From the NCBI GenBank assembly GCA_002189035.1, contig NEEC01000244.1, forward strand, positions 1 to 53,381: 53,381 bases of DNA, given 5' to 3'. The translations under genes were made by a program, and so were the position numbers. The notes beneath the pieces are model-generated. The model did not search any database. It worked only from the letters and a program-made list of their open reading frames with translations, and had not been told where the DNA came from. Of this stretch, positions 36,334 through 46,825 are shown piece after piece (the stretch's first letter is position 1; every line of letters starts with the position of its first letter). The stretch comes from Utricularia gibba (Eukaryota; Streptophyta; Magnoliopsida; Lamiales; Lentibulariaceae).

Positions 36334-36615
36334 GGATCACTTTTTTTGCCGGGCTACAAATGACTATGGGCCGAGCCCGACCCGACCTCCGGCCCGATCC
36401 GGTGCCCCTCGAGAGCGCCTCCTCAAATATAAAGCTTGTGGATGAGAAAACCATTTGGGGTGCTCATGACATCCTAACTTCAAAAATGCATCACGATTTT
36501 CGTCGAATAGGACCGATTGGTCCGAACGAAGTTCCCAACAAAGCACCACCAAAAACGACAAGCTTTTCCTTCAGAAACCATGTAGGCAGCTGCCGAAAAC
36601 CCAACGTTAATAAAT
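36334..36615 (+). repeat. Deleted-subtype monomer (282 bp)
   Basis: Near 36515 the sequence reads GGACCGATTGGTCCGAACGA then AGTTCCC. This is the first copy with the TCCGAACGAAG junction that is shared with the monomers at 39979, 41193 and 43865. It has the GATGAG and GATCCGGTGCC markers. Confidence 0.85.
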
Positions 36616-38774
36616 GGATCACTTTTTTTGCCGGGCTACAAATGACTATGGGCCCGACGACTGACCTCCGGCCGATCCTAGTGCCCCTCGAGAGCGCCTC
36701 CTCAAATATAAAGCTTGTGGTGAGAAAACCATTTGGGGTGCTCATGACATCCTAACTTCAAAAAATGCATCACGATTTTCGTCGAATAGGACCCGATTGG
36801 GCTCAGGAGGAGTCGAACCGAACCTTGGGTCCGGACGAATTCCAACAAAGCACCCACCCAAAAACGACAAGCTTTTCCTTCAGAAACCATGTAGGCAGCT
36901 GCCGAAAACCCAACGTTAATAAATGGATCACTTTTTTTGCCGGGCTACAAATGACTATGGGCCCGAGTTCGACCGACCTCCGGCCGATCCTAGTGCCCCT
37001 CGAGCGCCTCCTCAAATAAAAAGCTTGTGGTGAGAAAACCATTTGGGTGCTCATGACATCCTAACTTCAATAAATGCATCACGATTTTCGTCGAATAGGA
37101 CCGATTGGGCTCAGGAGTCGAACCGAACCTTGGGTCCGGACGAATTCCCAACGAAAGCACCCACCAAAAACGACAAGCTTTTCCTTCAGAAACCATGTAG
37201 GCAGCTGCCGAAAACCCAACGTTAATAAATGGATCACTTTTTTTGCCGGGCTACAAATGACTATGGGCCCGAGCCGACGACCTCCGGCCCGATCCTAGTG
37301 CCCCTCGAGAGCGCCTCCTCAAATAAAAGCTTGTGGTTGAGAAAACCATTTGGGGTGCTCATGACATCCTAACTTCAAAAAATGCATCACGATTTTCGTC
37401 GAATAGGACCCGATTGGGCTCAGGAGTCGAACCGAACCTTGGGTCCGGACGAACTTCCCAACAAAGCACCCACCCAAAAACGACAAGCTTTTCCTTCAGA
37501 AACCATGTAGGCAGCTGCCGAAAACCCAACGTTAATAAATGGATCACTTTTTTTGCCGGGCTACAAATGACTATGGGCCGAGCCCGACCGACCTCCGGCC
37601 CGATCCTAGTGCCCCTCGAGAGCGCCTCCTCAAATATAAAGCTTGTGGACAAGAAAACCATTTGGGGTGCTCATGACATCCTAACTTCAAAAAATGCATC
37701 ACGATTTTCGTCGAATAGGACCCCATTGGGCTCAGGAGTCGAACCGAACCTTGGGTCCGGACGAATTCCCAACAAAAGCACCCACCCAAAAACGACAAGC
37801 TTTTCCTTCAGAAACCATGTAGGCAGCTGCCGAAAACCCAACGTTAATAAATGGATCACTTTTTTTGCCGGGCTACAAATGACTATGGGCCCGAGTTCGA
37901 GACCTCCGGCCGATCCTAGTGCCCCTCGAGAGCGCCTCCTCAAATAAAAAGCTTGTGGTTGAGAAAACCATTTGGGGTGCTCATGACATCCTAACTTCAA
38001 AAATGCATCACGATTTTCGTCGAATAGGACCCGATTGGGCTCAGGAGTCGAACCGAACCTTGGGTCCGGACGAATTCCAACAAAGCACCCACCCAAAAAC
38101 GACAAGCTTTTCCTTCAGAAACCATGTAGGCAGCTGCCGAAAACCCAACGTTAATAAATGGATCACTTTTTTGCCGGGCTACAAATGACTATGGGCCGAG
38201 CCCGACCGACCTCCGGCCCGATCCTGTGCCCCTCGAGAGCGCCTCCTCAAATATAAAGCTTGTGGACAAGAAAACCATTTGGGGTGCTCATGACATCCTA
38301 ACTTCAAAAATGCATCACGATTTTCGTCGAATAGGACCCCATTGGGCTCAGGAGTCGAACGAACCTTGGGTCCGGATGAACTTCCCAACGAAAGCACCCA
38401 CCCAAAAACGACAAGCTTTTCCTTCAGAAACATGTAGGCAGCTGCCGAAAACCCAACGTTAATAAATGGATCATTTTTTTGCCGGGCTACAAATGACTAT
38501 GGGCCCGACGACCGACCTCCGGCCGATCCTAGTGCCCCTCGAGAGCGCCTCCTCAAATATAAAGCTTGTGGACAAGAAAACCATTTGGGGTGCTCATGAC
38601 ATCCTAACTTCAAAAAATGCATCACGATTTTCGTCGAATAGGACCCGATTGGGCTCAGGAGTCGAACGAACCTTGGGTCCGGATGAACTTCCCAACAAAG
38701 CACCCACCCAAAAACGACAAGCTTTTCCTTCAGAAACCATGTAGGCAGCTGCCGAAAACCCAACGTTAATAAAT

Positions 38775-39978
38775 GGATCACTTTTTTTGCCGGGCTACAA
38801 ATGACTATGGGCCGAGCCCGACCCGACCTCCGGCCCGATCCTAGTGCCCTCGAGAGCGCCTCCTCAAATATAAAGCTTGTGGTGAGAAAACCATTTGGGG
38901 TGCTCATGACATCCTAACTTCAAAAATGCATCACGATTTTCGTCGAATAGGACCCGTCGAACGAATCCCAACGAAAGCACCCACCCAAAAACGACAAGCT
39001 TTTCCTTCAGAAACCATGTAGGCAGCTGCCGAAAACCCAACGTTAATAAATGGATCACTTTTTTTGCCGGGCTACAAAATGACTATGGGCCCGAGTTCGA
39101 CCCGACCTCCGGCCGATCCTAGTGCCCCTCGAGAGCGCCTCCTCAAATATAAAGCTTGTGGACAGAAAACCATTTGGGGTGCTCATGACATCCTAACTTC
39201 AAAAAATGCATCACGATTTTCGTCGAATAGGACCCCGATTGGGCTCAGGAGTCGAACGAACCTTGGTCCGATGAACTTCCCAACGAAAGCACCCACCCAA
39301 AAACGACAAGCTTTTCCTTCAGAAACAATGTAGGCAGCTGCCGAAAACCCAACGTTAATAAATGGATCATTTTTTTGCCGGGCTACAAATGACTATGGGC
39401 CGAGTTCGACCCGACCTCCGGCCGATCCTAGTGCCCCTCGAGAGCGCCTCCTCAAATATAAAGCTTGTGGACAAGAAAACCATTTGGGGTGCTCATGACA
39501 TCCTAACTTCAAAAAATGCATCACGATTTTCGTCGAATAGGACCCCGATTGGGCTCAGGAGTCGAACCGAACCTTGGGTCCGGACGAATTCCCAACAAAA
39601 GCACCACCCAAAAACGACAAGCTTTTCCTTCAGAAAATGTAGGCAGCTGCCGAAAACCCAACGTTAATAAATGGATCACTTTTTTTGCCGGGCTACAAAT
39701 GACTATGGGCCGAGCCGACCGACCTCCGGCCCGATCCTAGTGCCCCTCGAGAGCGCCTCCTCAAATATAAAGTTGTGGACAAGAAAACCATTTGGGGTGC
39801 TCATGACATCCTAACTTCAAAAAATGCACGATTTTCGTCGAATAGGACCCGATTGGCTCAGGAGTCGAACCGAACCTTGGGTCCGGACGAACTTCCCAAC
39901 AAAGCACCCACCCAAAAACGACAAGCTTTTCCTTCAGAAACCATGTAGGCAGCTGCCGAAAACCCAACGTTAATAAAT
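38775..39978 (+). repeat. Tetrameric higher-order repeat unit 1 (1204 bp)
   Basis: It starts with a deleted monomer (277 bp; GACCCGTCGAACGAATCCC near 38951), followed by three full-length monomers with GACAG or GACAAG boxes. Two of these have GACCCCGATTGGG. Its deletion junction differs from that of the next units. Confidence 0.6.
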
Positions 39979-41192
39979 GGATCACTTTTTTTGCCGGGCT
40001 ACAAATGACTATGGGCCCGAGCCCGACCCGACCTCCGGCCCGATCCGGTGCCCTCGAGAGCGCCTCCTCAAATATAAAGCTTGTGGATGAGAAAACCATT
40101 TGGGGTGCTCATGACATCCTAACTTCAATAAATGCATCACGATTTTCGTCGAATAGGACCCGGATTGGGTCCGAACGAAGTTCCCAATGAAAGCACCACC
40201 AAAAACGACAAGCTTTTCCTTCAGAAACCATGTAGGCAGCTGCCGAAAACCCAACGTTAATAAATGGATCACTTTTTTTGCCGGGCTACAAATGACTATG
40301 GGCCCGAGTTCGACCCGACCTCCGGCCGATCCTAGTGCCCCTCGAGAGCGCCTCCTCAAATATAAAGCTTGTGGAGAAAACCATTTGGGGTGCTCATGAC
40401 ATCCTAACTTCAAAAAATGCATCACGATTTTCGTCGAATAGGACCCCGATTGGGCTCAGGAGTCGAACCGAACCTTGGGTCCGGACGAATTCCCAACGAA
40501 AGCACCCACCCAAAAACGACAAGCTTTTCCTTCAGAAACCATGTAGGCAGCTGCCGAAAACCCAACGTTAATAAATGGATCACTTTTTTTGCCGGGCTAC
40601 AAATGACTATGGGCCCGAGCCCGACCCGACCTCCGGCCGATCCTAGTGCCCCTCGAGAGCGCCTCCTCAAATATAAAGCTTGTGGACAAGAAAACCATTT
40701 GGGGTGCTCATGACATCCTAACTTCAAAAAATGCATCACGATTTTCGTCGAATAGGACCCCATTGGGCTCAGGAGTCGAACGAACCTTGGGTCCGGATGA
40801 ATTCCCAACGAAAGCACCACCCAAAAACGACAAGCTTTCCTTCAGAAACATGTAGGCAGCTGCCGAAAACCCAACGTTAATAAATGGATCACTTTTTTTG
40901 CCGGGCTACAAATGACTATGGGCCGAGCCCGACCCGACCTCCGGCCGATCCTAGTGCCCCTCGAGAGCGCCTCCTCAAATAAAAGCTTGTGGACAAGAAA
41001 ACCATTTGGGGTGCTCATGACATCCTAACTTCAAAAATGCATCACGATTTTCGTCGAATAGGACCCGATTGGGCTCAGGAGTCGAACCGAACCTTGGGTC
41101 CGGACGAACTTCCCAAAGCACCCACCCAAAAACGACAAGCTTTTCCTTCAGAAACCATGTAGGCAGCTGCCGAAAACCCAACGTTAATAAAT
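39979..41192 (+). repeat. Tetrameric higher-order repeat unit 2 (1214 bp)
   Basis: Order: deleted monomer with GATGAG (287 bp; GATTGGGTCCGAACGAAG near 40162, unusual CAATAAATGC), then a GAGAA monomer, then two GACAAG monomers. The deletion start and the GATGAG, GAGAA, GACAAG sequence define the register. Confidence 0.72.
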
Positions 41193-42389
41193 GGATCACT
41201 TTTTTGCCGGGCTACAAATGACTATGGGCCCGAGCCGACCCGACCTCCGGCCCGATCCTAGTGCCCCTCGAGAGCGCCTCCTCAAATATAAAGCTTGTGG
41301 ATGAGAAAACCATTTGGGGTGCTCATGACATCCTAACTTCAAAAATGCATCACGATTTTCGTCGAATAGGACCGATTGGGTCCGAACGAAGTTCCCAAAA
41401 AGCACCACCAAAAACGACAAGCTTTTCCTTCAGAAACCATGTAGGCAGCTGCCGAAAACCCAACGTTAATAAATGGATCACTTTTTTGCCGGGCTACAAA
41501 TGACTATGGGCCGAGGACCGACCTCCGGCCCGATCCTAGTGCCCCTCGAGAGCGCCTCCTCAAATATAAAGCTTGTGGAGAAAACCATTTGGGGTGCTCA
41601 TGACATCCTAACTTCAAAAATGCATCACGATTTTCGTCGAATAGGACCCGATTGGGCTCAGGAGTCGAACGAACCTTGGGTCCGGATGAATTTCCCAACG
41701 AAAGCACCCACCAAAAACGACAAGCTTTTCCTTCAGAAACCATGTAGGCAGCTGCCGAAAACCCAACGTTAATAAATGGATCTTTTTTTGCCGGGCTACA
41801 AATGACTATGGGCCCGAGCCCGACCGACCTCCGGCCGATCCTAGTGCCCCTCGAGAGCGCCTCCTCAAATATAAAGCTTGTGGACAAGAAAACCATTTGG
41901 GGTGCTCATGACATCCTAACTTCAAAAATGCATCACGATTTTCGTCGAATAGGACCCGATTGGGCTCAGGAGTCGAACGAACCTTGGGTCCGGATGAACT
42001 TCCCAACGAAAGCACCCACCAAAAACGACAAGCTTTTCCTTCAGAAACCATGTAGGCAGCTGCCGAAAACCCAACGTTAATAAATGGATCATTTTTTTGC
42101 CGGGCTACAAATGACTATGGGCCGAGTTCGACCGACCTCCGGCCGATCCTAGTGCCCCTCGAGAGCGCCTCCTCAAATATAAAGCTTGTGGAGAAAACCA
42201 TTTGGGGTGCTCATGACATCCTAACTTCAAAAATGCATCACGATTTTCGTCGAATAGGACCCGATTGGGCTCAGGAGTCGAACCGAACCTTGGGTCCGGA
42301 CGAATTCCAACAAAGCACCCACCCAAAAACGACAAGCTTTTCCTTCAGAAACCATGTAGGCAGCTGCCGAAAACCCAACGTTAATAAAT
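41193..42389 (+). repeat. Tetrameric higher-order repeat unit 3 (1197 bp)
   Basis: Order: deleted GATGAG monomer (282 bp; GATTGGGTCCGAACGAAG near 41373), GAGAA monomer, GACAAG monomer (T-tract shortened to GGATCTTTTTTTGCC), GAGAA monomer (GGATCATTTTTTTG). Confidence 0.72.
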
Positions 42390-43279
42390 GGATCACTTTT
42401 TTTGCCGGGCTACAAATGACTATGGGCCCGAGCCCGACCCGACCTCCGGCCCGATCCGGTGCCCTCGAGCGCCTCCTCAAATATAAAGCTTGTGGATGAG
42501 AAAACCATTTGGGTGCTCATGACATCCTAACTTCAAAATGCATCACGATTTTCGTCGAATAGGACCGATTGGGTCGAACGAAGTTCCCAACGAAAGCACC
42601 CACCAAAAACGACAAGCTTTTCCTTCAGAAACCATGTAGGCAGCTGCCGAAAACCCAACGTTAATAAATGGATCACTTTTTTTGCCGGGCTACAAATGAC
42701 TATGGGCCGAGCCCGACCCGACCTCCGGCCGATCCTAGTGCCCCTCGAGAGCGCCTCCTCAAAATAAAGCTTGTGGAGAAAACCATTTGGGTGCTCATGA
42801 CATCCTAACTTCAAAAAATGCATCACGATTTTCGTCGAATAGGACCCATTGGCTCAGGAGTCGAACCGAACCTTGGGTCCGGACGAATTCCAACAAAGCA
42901 CCCACCCAAAAACGACAAGCTTTTCCTTCAGAAACATGTAGGCAGCTGCCGAAAACCCAACGTTAATAAATGGATCACTTTTTTGCCGGGCTACAAATGA
43001 CTATGGGCCCGAGCCGACCCGACCTCCGGCCGATCCTGGTGCCCCTCGAGAGCGCCTCCTCAAATATAAAGCTTGTGGACAAGAAAACCATTTGGGTGCT
43101 CATGACATCCTAACTTCAAAAAATGCATCACGATTTTCGTCGAATAGGACCCCATTGGGCTCAGGAGTCGAACCGAACCTTGGGTCCGGATGAATTCCCA
43201 ACGAAAGCACCCACCCAAAAACGACAAGCTTTTCCTTCAGAAACCATGTAGGCAGCTGCCGAACCCAACGTTAATAAAT
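42390..43279 (+). repeat. Tetrameric-type unit reduced to three monomers (890 bp)
   Basis: Order: deleted GATGAG monomer (280 bp; GATTGGGTCGAACGAAG near 42567), GAGAA monomer, GACAAG monomer. The fourth monomer is missing. Confidence 0.68.
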
Positions 43280-43864
43280 GGATCACTTTTTTGCCGGGCT
43301 ACAAATGACTATGGGCCGAGCCCGACCCGACCTCCGGCCCGATCCGTGCCCCTCGAGAGCGCCTCCTCAAATATAAAGCTTGTGGATGAGAAAACCATTT
43401 GGGGTGCTCATGACATCCTAACTTCAAAAATGCATCACGATTTTCGTCGAATAGGACCGATTGGGCCGAACGAAGTTCCAAAAAGCACCCCCAAAAACGA
43501 CAAGCTTTTCCTTCAGAAACCATGTAGGCAGCTGCCGAAAACCCAACGTTAATAAATGGATCACTTTTTTTGCCGGGCTACAAATGACTATGGGCCGAGC
43601 GACCGACCTCCGGCCCGATCCTAGTGCCCCTCGAGAGCGCCTCCTCAAATATAAAGCTTGTGGAGAAAACCATTTGGGGTGCTCATGACATCCTAACTTC
43701 AAAAAATGCATCACGATTTTCGTCGAATAGGACCCGATTGGGCTCAGGAGTCGAACCGAACCTTGGGTCCGGACGAATTCCCAACAAAAGCACCCACCCA
43801 AAAACGACAAGCTTTTCCTTCAGAAACCATGTAGGCAGCTGCCGAAAACCCAACGTTAATAAAT
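43280..43864 (+). repeat. Tetrameric-type unit reduced to two monomers (585 bp)
   Basis: Order: deleted GATGAG monomer (278 bp; GATTGGGCCGAACGAAG near 43459), GAGAA monomer. The next monomer is already another deleted copy. Confidence 0.68.
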
Positions 43865-44151
43865 GGATCACTTTTTTTGCCGGGCTACAAATGACTATGG
43901 GCCCGAGCCCGACCCGACCTCCGGCCCGATCCTGGTGCCCCTCGAGAGCGCCTCCTCAAATATAAAGCTTGTGGACAAGAAAACCATTTGGGGTGCTCAT
44001 GACATCCTAACTTCAAAAAATGCATCACGATTTTCGTCGAATAGGACCCATTGGGTCCGAACGAAGGCTCCCAAAAAGCACCCACCAAAAACGACAAGCT
44101 TTTCCTTCAGAAACCATGTAGGCAGCTGCCGAAAACCCAACGTTAATAAAT
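43865..44151 (+). repeat. Deleted-subtype monomer (287 bp), last copy
   Basis: Near 44049 the sequence reads CATTGGGTCCGAACGAAGGC then TCCCAAAAAGC. It shares the TCCGAACGAAG junction but sits on a CCCATTGGG / GACAAG background rather than CGATTGGG / GATGAG. This suggests the deletion was moved onto another subtype by gene conversion or exchange. Confidence 0.78.
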
Positions 44152-44457
44152 GGATCACTTTTTTGCCGGGCTACAAATGACTATGGGCCCGAGCCCGACC
44201 CGACCTCCGGCCCGATCCTAGTGCCCTCGAGAGCGCCTCCTCAAATATAAAGCTTGTGGACAGAAAACCATTTGGGGTGCCATGACATCCTAACTTCAAA
44301 AATGCATCACGATTTTCGTCGAATAGGACCCATTGGGCTCAGGAGTCGAACCGACCTTGGGTCCGGACGAATTCCCAACAAAGCACCCACCCAAAAACGA
44401 CAAGCTTTTCCTTCAGAAACCATGTAGGCAGCTGCCGAAAACCCAACGTTAATAAAT

Positions 44458-44808
44458 GGATCACTTTTTTTGCCGGGCTACAAATGACTATGGGCCGAGC
44501 CCGACCTACACCTCCGGCCCGACTATGGGCCCCGATCCGAGACCGACCTCCTCAAATATAAAGCCTTGTGCCCTCGAGAATCCTCCTCAAATATAAAGCT
44601 TGTGGACAAGAAAACCATTTGGGGTGCTCATGACATCCTAACTTCAAAAAATGCATCACGATTTTCGTCGAATAGGACCCCATTGGGCTCAGGAGTCGAA
44701 CCGAACCTTGGTCCGGACGAATTCCCAACAAAAGCACCCACCCAAAAACGACAAGCTTTTCCTTCAGAAACCATGTAGGCAGCTGCCGAAAACCCAACGT
44801 TAATAAAT
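44458..44808 (+). repeat. Monomer with scrambled internal duplication (351 bp)
   Basis: Between about 44502 and 44605 the GC block and the HindIII stretch are partly repeated: CCCGACCTACACC, then a second CCCGACTATGGGCCCC, GAGACCGACCTCC, and two copies of CTCCTCAAATATAAAGC, the first followed by CTTGTGCCCTCGAG. It looks like a template-switch or slipped-repair product. The second half of the monomer is normal. Confidence 0.85.
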
Positions 44809-45419
44809 GGATCACTTTTTTTGCCGGGCTACAAATGACTATGGGCCGAGCCGACCCGACCTCCGGCCGATCCTGGTGCCCCTCGAGAGCGCCTCCTCAA
44901 ATATAAAGCTTGTGGAAAGAAAACCATTTGGGGTGCTCATGACATCCTAACTTCAAAAAATGCATCACGATTTTCGTCGAATAGGACCCATTGGGCTCAG
45001 GAGTCGAACCGAACCTTGGGTCCGGATGAATTCCAACAAAGCACCCACCCAAAAACGACAAGCTTTTCCTTCAGAAACCATGTAGGCAGCTGCCGAAAAC
45101 CCAACGTTAATAAATGGATCACTTTTTTGCCGGGCTACAAATGACTATGGGCCGAGCCCGACCTGACCTCCGGCCCGATCCTGGTGCCCCTCGAGAGCGC
45201 CTCCTCAAATATAAAGCTTGTGGAGAGAAAACCATTTGGGGTGCTCATGACATCCTAACTTCAAAAATGCATCACGATTTTCGTCGAATAGGACCCGATT
45301 GGGCTCAGGAGTCGAACGAACCTTGGGTCCGGACTTCCAACAAAGCACCCACCCAAAAACGACAAGCTTTTCCTTCAGAAACCATGTAGGCAGCTGCCGA
45401 AAACCCAACGTTAATAAAT

Positions 45420-45668
45420 GGATCACTTTTTTTGCCGGGCTACAAATGACTATGGGCCCGAGCCCGACCGACCTCCGGCCCGATCCTAGTGCCCCTCGAG
45501 AGCGCCTCCTCAAATATAAAGCTTGTGGAGAAAACCATTTGGGGTGCTCATGACATCCTAACTTCAAAAAATGATTTTCGTCGAAATAGGACCCGATTGG
45601 GCGGATTTTCGGATCGAATTTTCCTTCAGAAACATGTAGGCAGTGCCGAAAACCCAACGTTAATAAAT
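45420..45668 (+). repeat. Truncated, degenerate monomer (249 bp)
   Basis: ATGCATCACG is reduced to ATG before ATTTTCG, and TCGAAATAGG has an extra A. From CTCAGGAGTC to CGACAAGC everything is replaced by GGATTTTCGGATCGAAT. The conserved tail then resumes at TTTTCCTTCAG, with CAGTGCC in place of CAGCTGCC. Confidence 0.85.
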
Positions 45669-45897
45669 GGATCATTTTTTTGCCGGGCTACAAATGACTA
45701 TGGGGCCGAGTTCGAACCGGCCGATCCTACCTTGGGTTTGGGTGCCATGACATCCTAACTTCAAAAATGCATCACGATTTTCGTCGAATAGGACCCCATT
45801 GGGCCAACGAACAACCTTGCACGAATCCCCAAAAAAACGACAAGCTTTTCCTTCAGAAACCATGTAGGCAGCTGCCGAAAACCCAACGTTAATAAAT
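45669..45897 (+). repeat. Truncated, degenerate monomer (229 bp)
   Basis: After GATCCTA the XhoI, HindIII and diagnostic-box region is missing, replaced by CCTTGGGTTTGGGTGC. CATGACATCC then resumes. The B-box segment is also absent: GGGCCAACGAACAACCTTGC, ACGAATCCCC. The tail is intact. This is the shortest monomer in the window. Confidence 0.85.
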
Positions 45898-46825
45898 GGA
45901 TCACTTTTTTGCCGGGCTACAAATGACTATGGGCCCGAGCCCGACCGACCTCCGGCCCGATCCTGGTGCCCCTCGAGAGCGCCTCCTCAAATATAAAGCT
46001 TGTGGATGAGAAAACCATTTGGGGTGCTCATGACATCCTAACTTCAATAAATGCATCACGATTTTCGTCGAATAGGACCCGATTGGGCTCAGGAGTCGAA
46101 CGAACCTTGGGTCCGGATGAACTTCCAACAAAGCACCCACCCAAAAACGACAAGCTTTTCCTTCAGAAACATGTAGGCAGCTGCCGAAAACCCAACGTTA
46201 ATAAATGGATCACTTTTTTTGCCGGGCTACAAATGACTATGGGCCCGAGTTCGACCGACCTCCGGCCGATCCTAGTGCCCCTCGAGAGCGCCTCCTCAAA
46301 TAAAAAGCTGTGGTTGAGAAAACCATTTGGGGTGCTCATGACATCCTAACTTCAAAAAAATGCATCACGATTTTCGTCGAATAGGACCCGATTGGGCTCA
46401 GGAGTCGAACCGAACCTTGGGTCCGGACGAATTCCCAAAAAGCACCCACCCAAAAACGACAAGCTTTTCCTTCAGAAACCATGTAGGCAGCTGCCGAAAA
46501 CCCAACGTTAATAAATGGATCACTTTTTTTGCCGGGCTACAAATGACTATGGGCCCGAGTCGATGACCTCCGGCCCGATCCTAGTGCCCCTCGAGAGCGC
46601 CTCCTCAAATAAAAAGCTTGTGTTGAGAAAACCATTTGGGGTGCTCATGACATCCTAACTTCAAAAAATGCATCACGATTTTCGTCGAATAGGACCCGAT
46701 TGGGCTCAGGAGTCGAACCGAACCTTGGGTCCGGACGAAGTTCCAACAAAGCACCCACCCAAAAACGACAAGCTTTTCCTTCAGAAACCATGTAGGCAGC
46801 TGCCGAAAACCCAACGTTAATAAAT

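Larger units (their letters stand above)
30850..44457 (+). repeat. Domain 3: short-monomer domain with recurrent deleted subtype (~45 copies)
   Basis: Mean spacing falls to about 302 bp. The fall comes from many single-base losses that become standard here (GGCCGATCC for GGCCCGATCC, CAAAAATGC for CAAAAAATGC, TTGTGGAGAAAACC, AACAAAGC for AACGAAAGC) and from nine monomers that lack about 25 bp around the B-box. EcoRI-type GACGAATTCC is common. In the right half the deleted monomer comes every fourth copy. Confidence 0.78.
44458..45897 (+). repeat. Domain 4: rearranged scar inside the array (five monomers)
   Basis: A short zone with the most disturbed sequence of the window. It holds one 351-bp monomer with an internal duplication (44458-44808), two near-normal monomers, then two adjacent truncated monomers (249 and 229 bp). 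It separates the tetrameric HOR zone on the left from the decameric zone on the right. Confidence 0.8.

Noticed and set aside
37333-37947. The longest plus-strand open frame (about 204 residues) and other long ones at 36177-36755 and 34558-35100
   Set aside because: They are the satellite read through two monomers whose lengths happen to keep frame. The same peptide words appear in different frames elsewhere, starts and stops move with each 1-bp indel, and no domain is recognisable. Not genes.
44502-44605. Transposable-element insertion with target-site duplication
   Set aside because: The extra bases are all satellite words duplicated locally. No terminal repeats or foreign sequence is visible.
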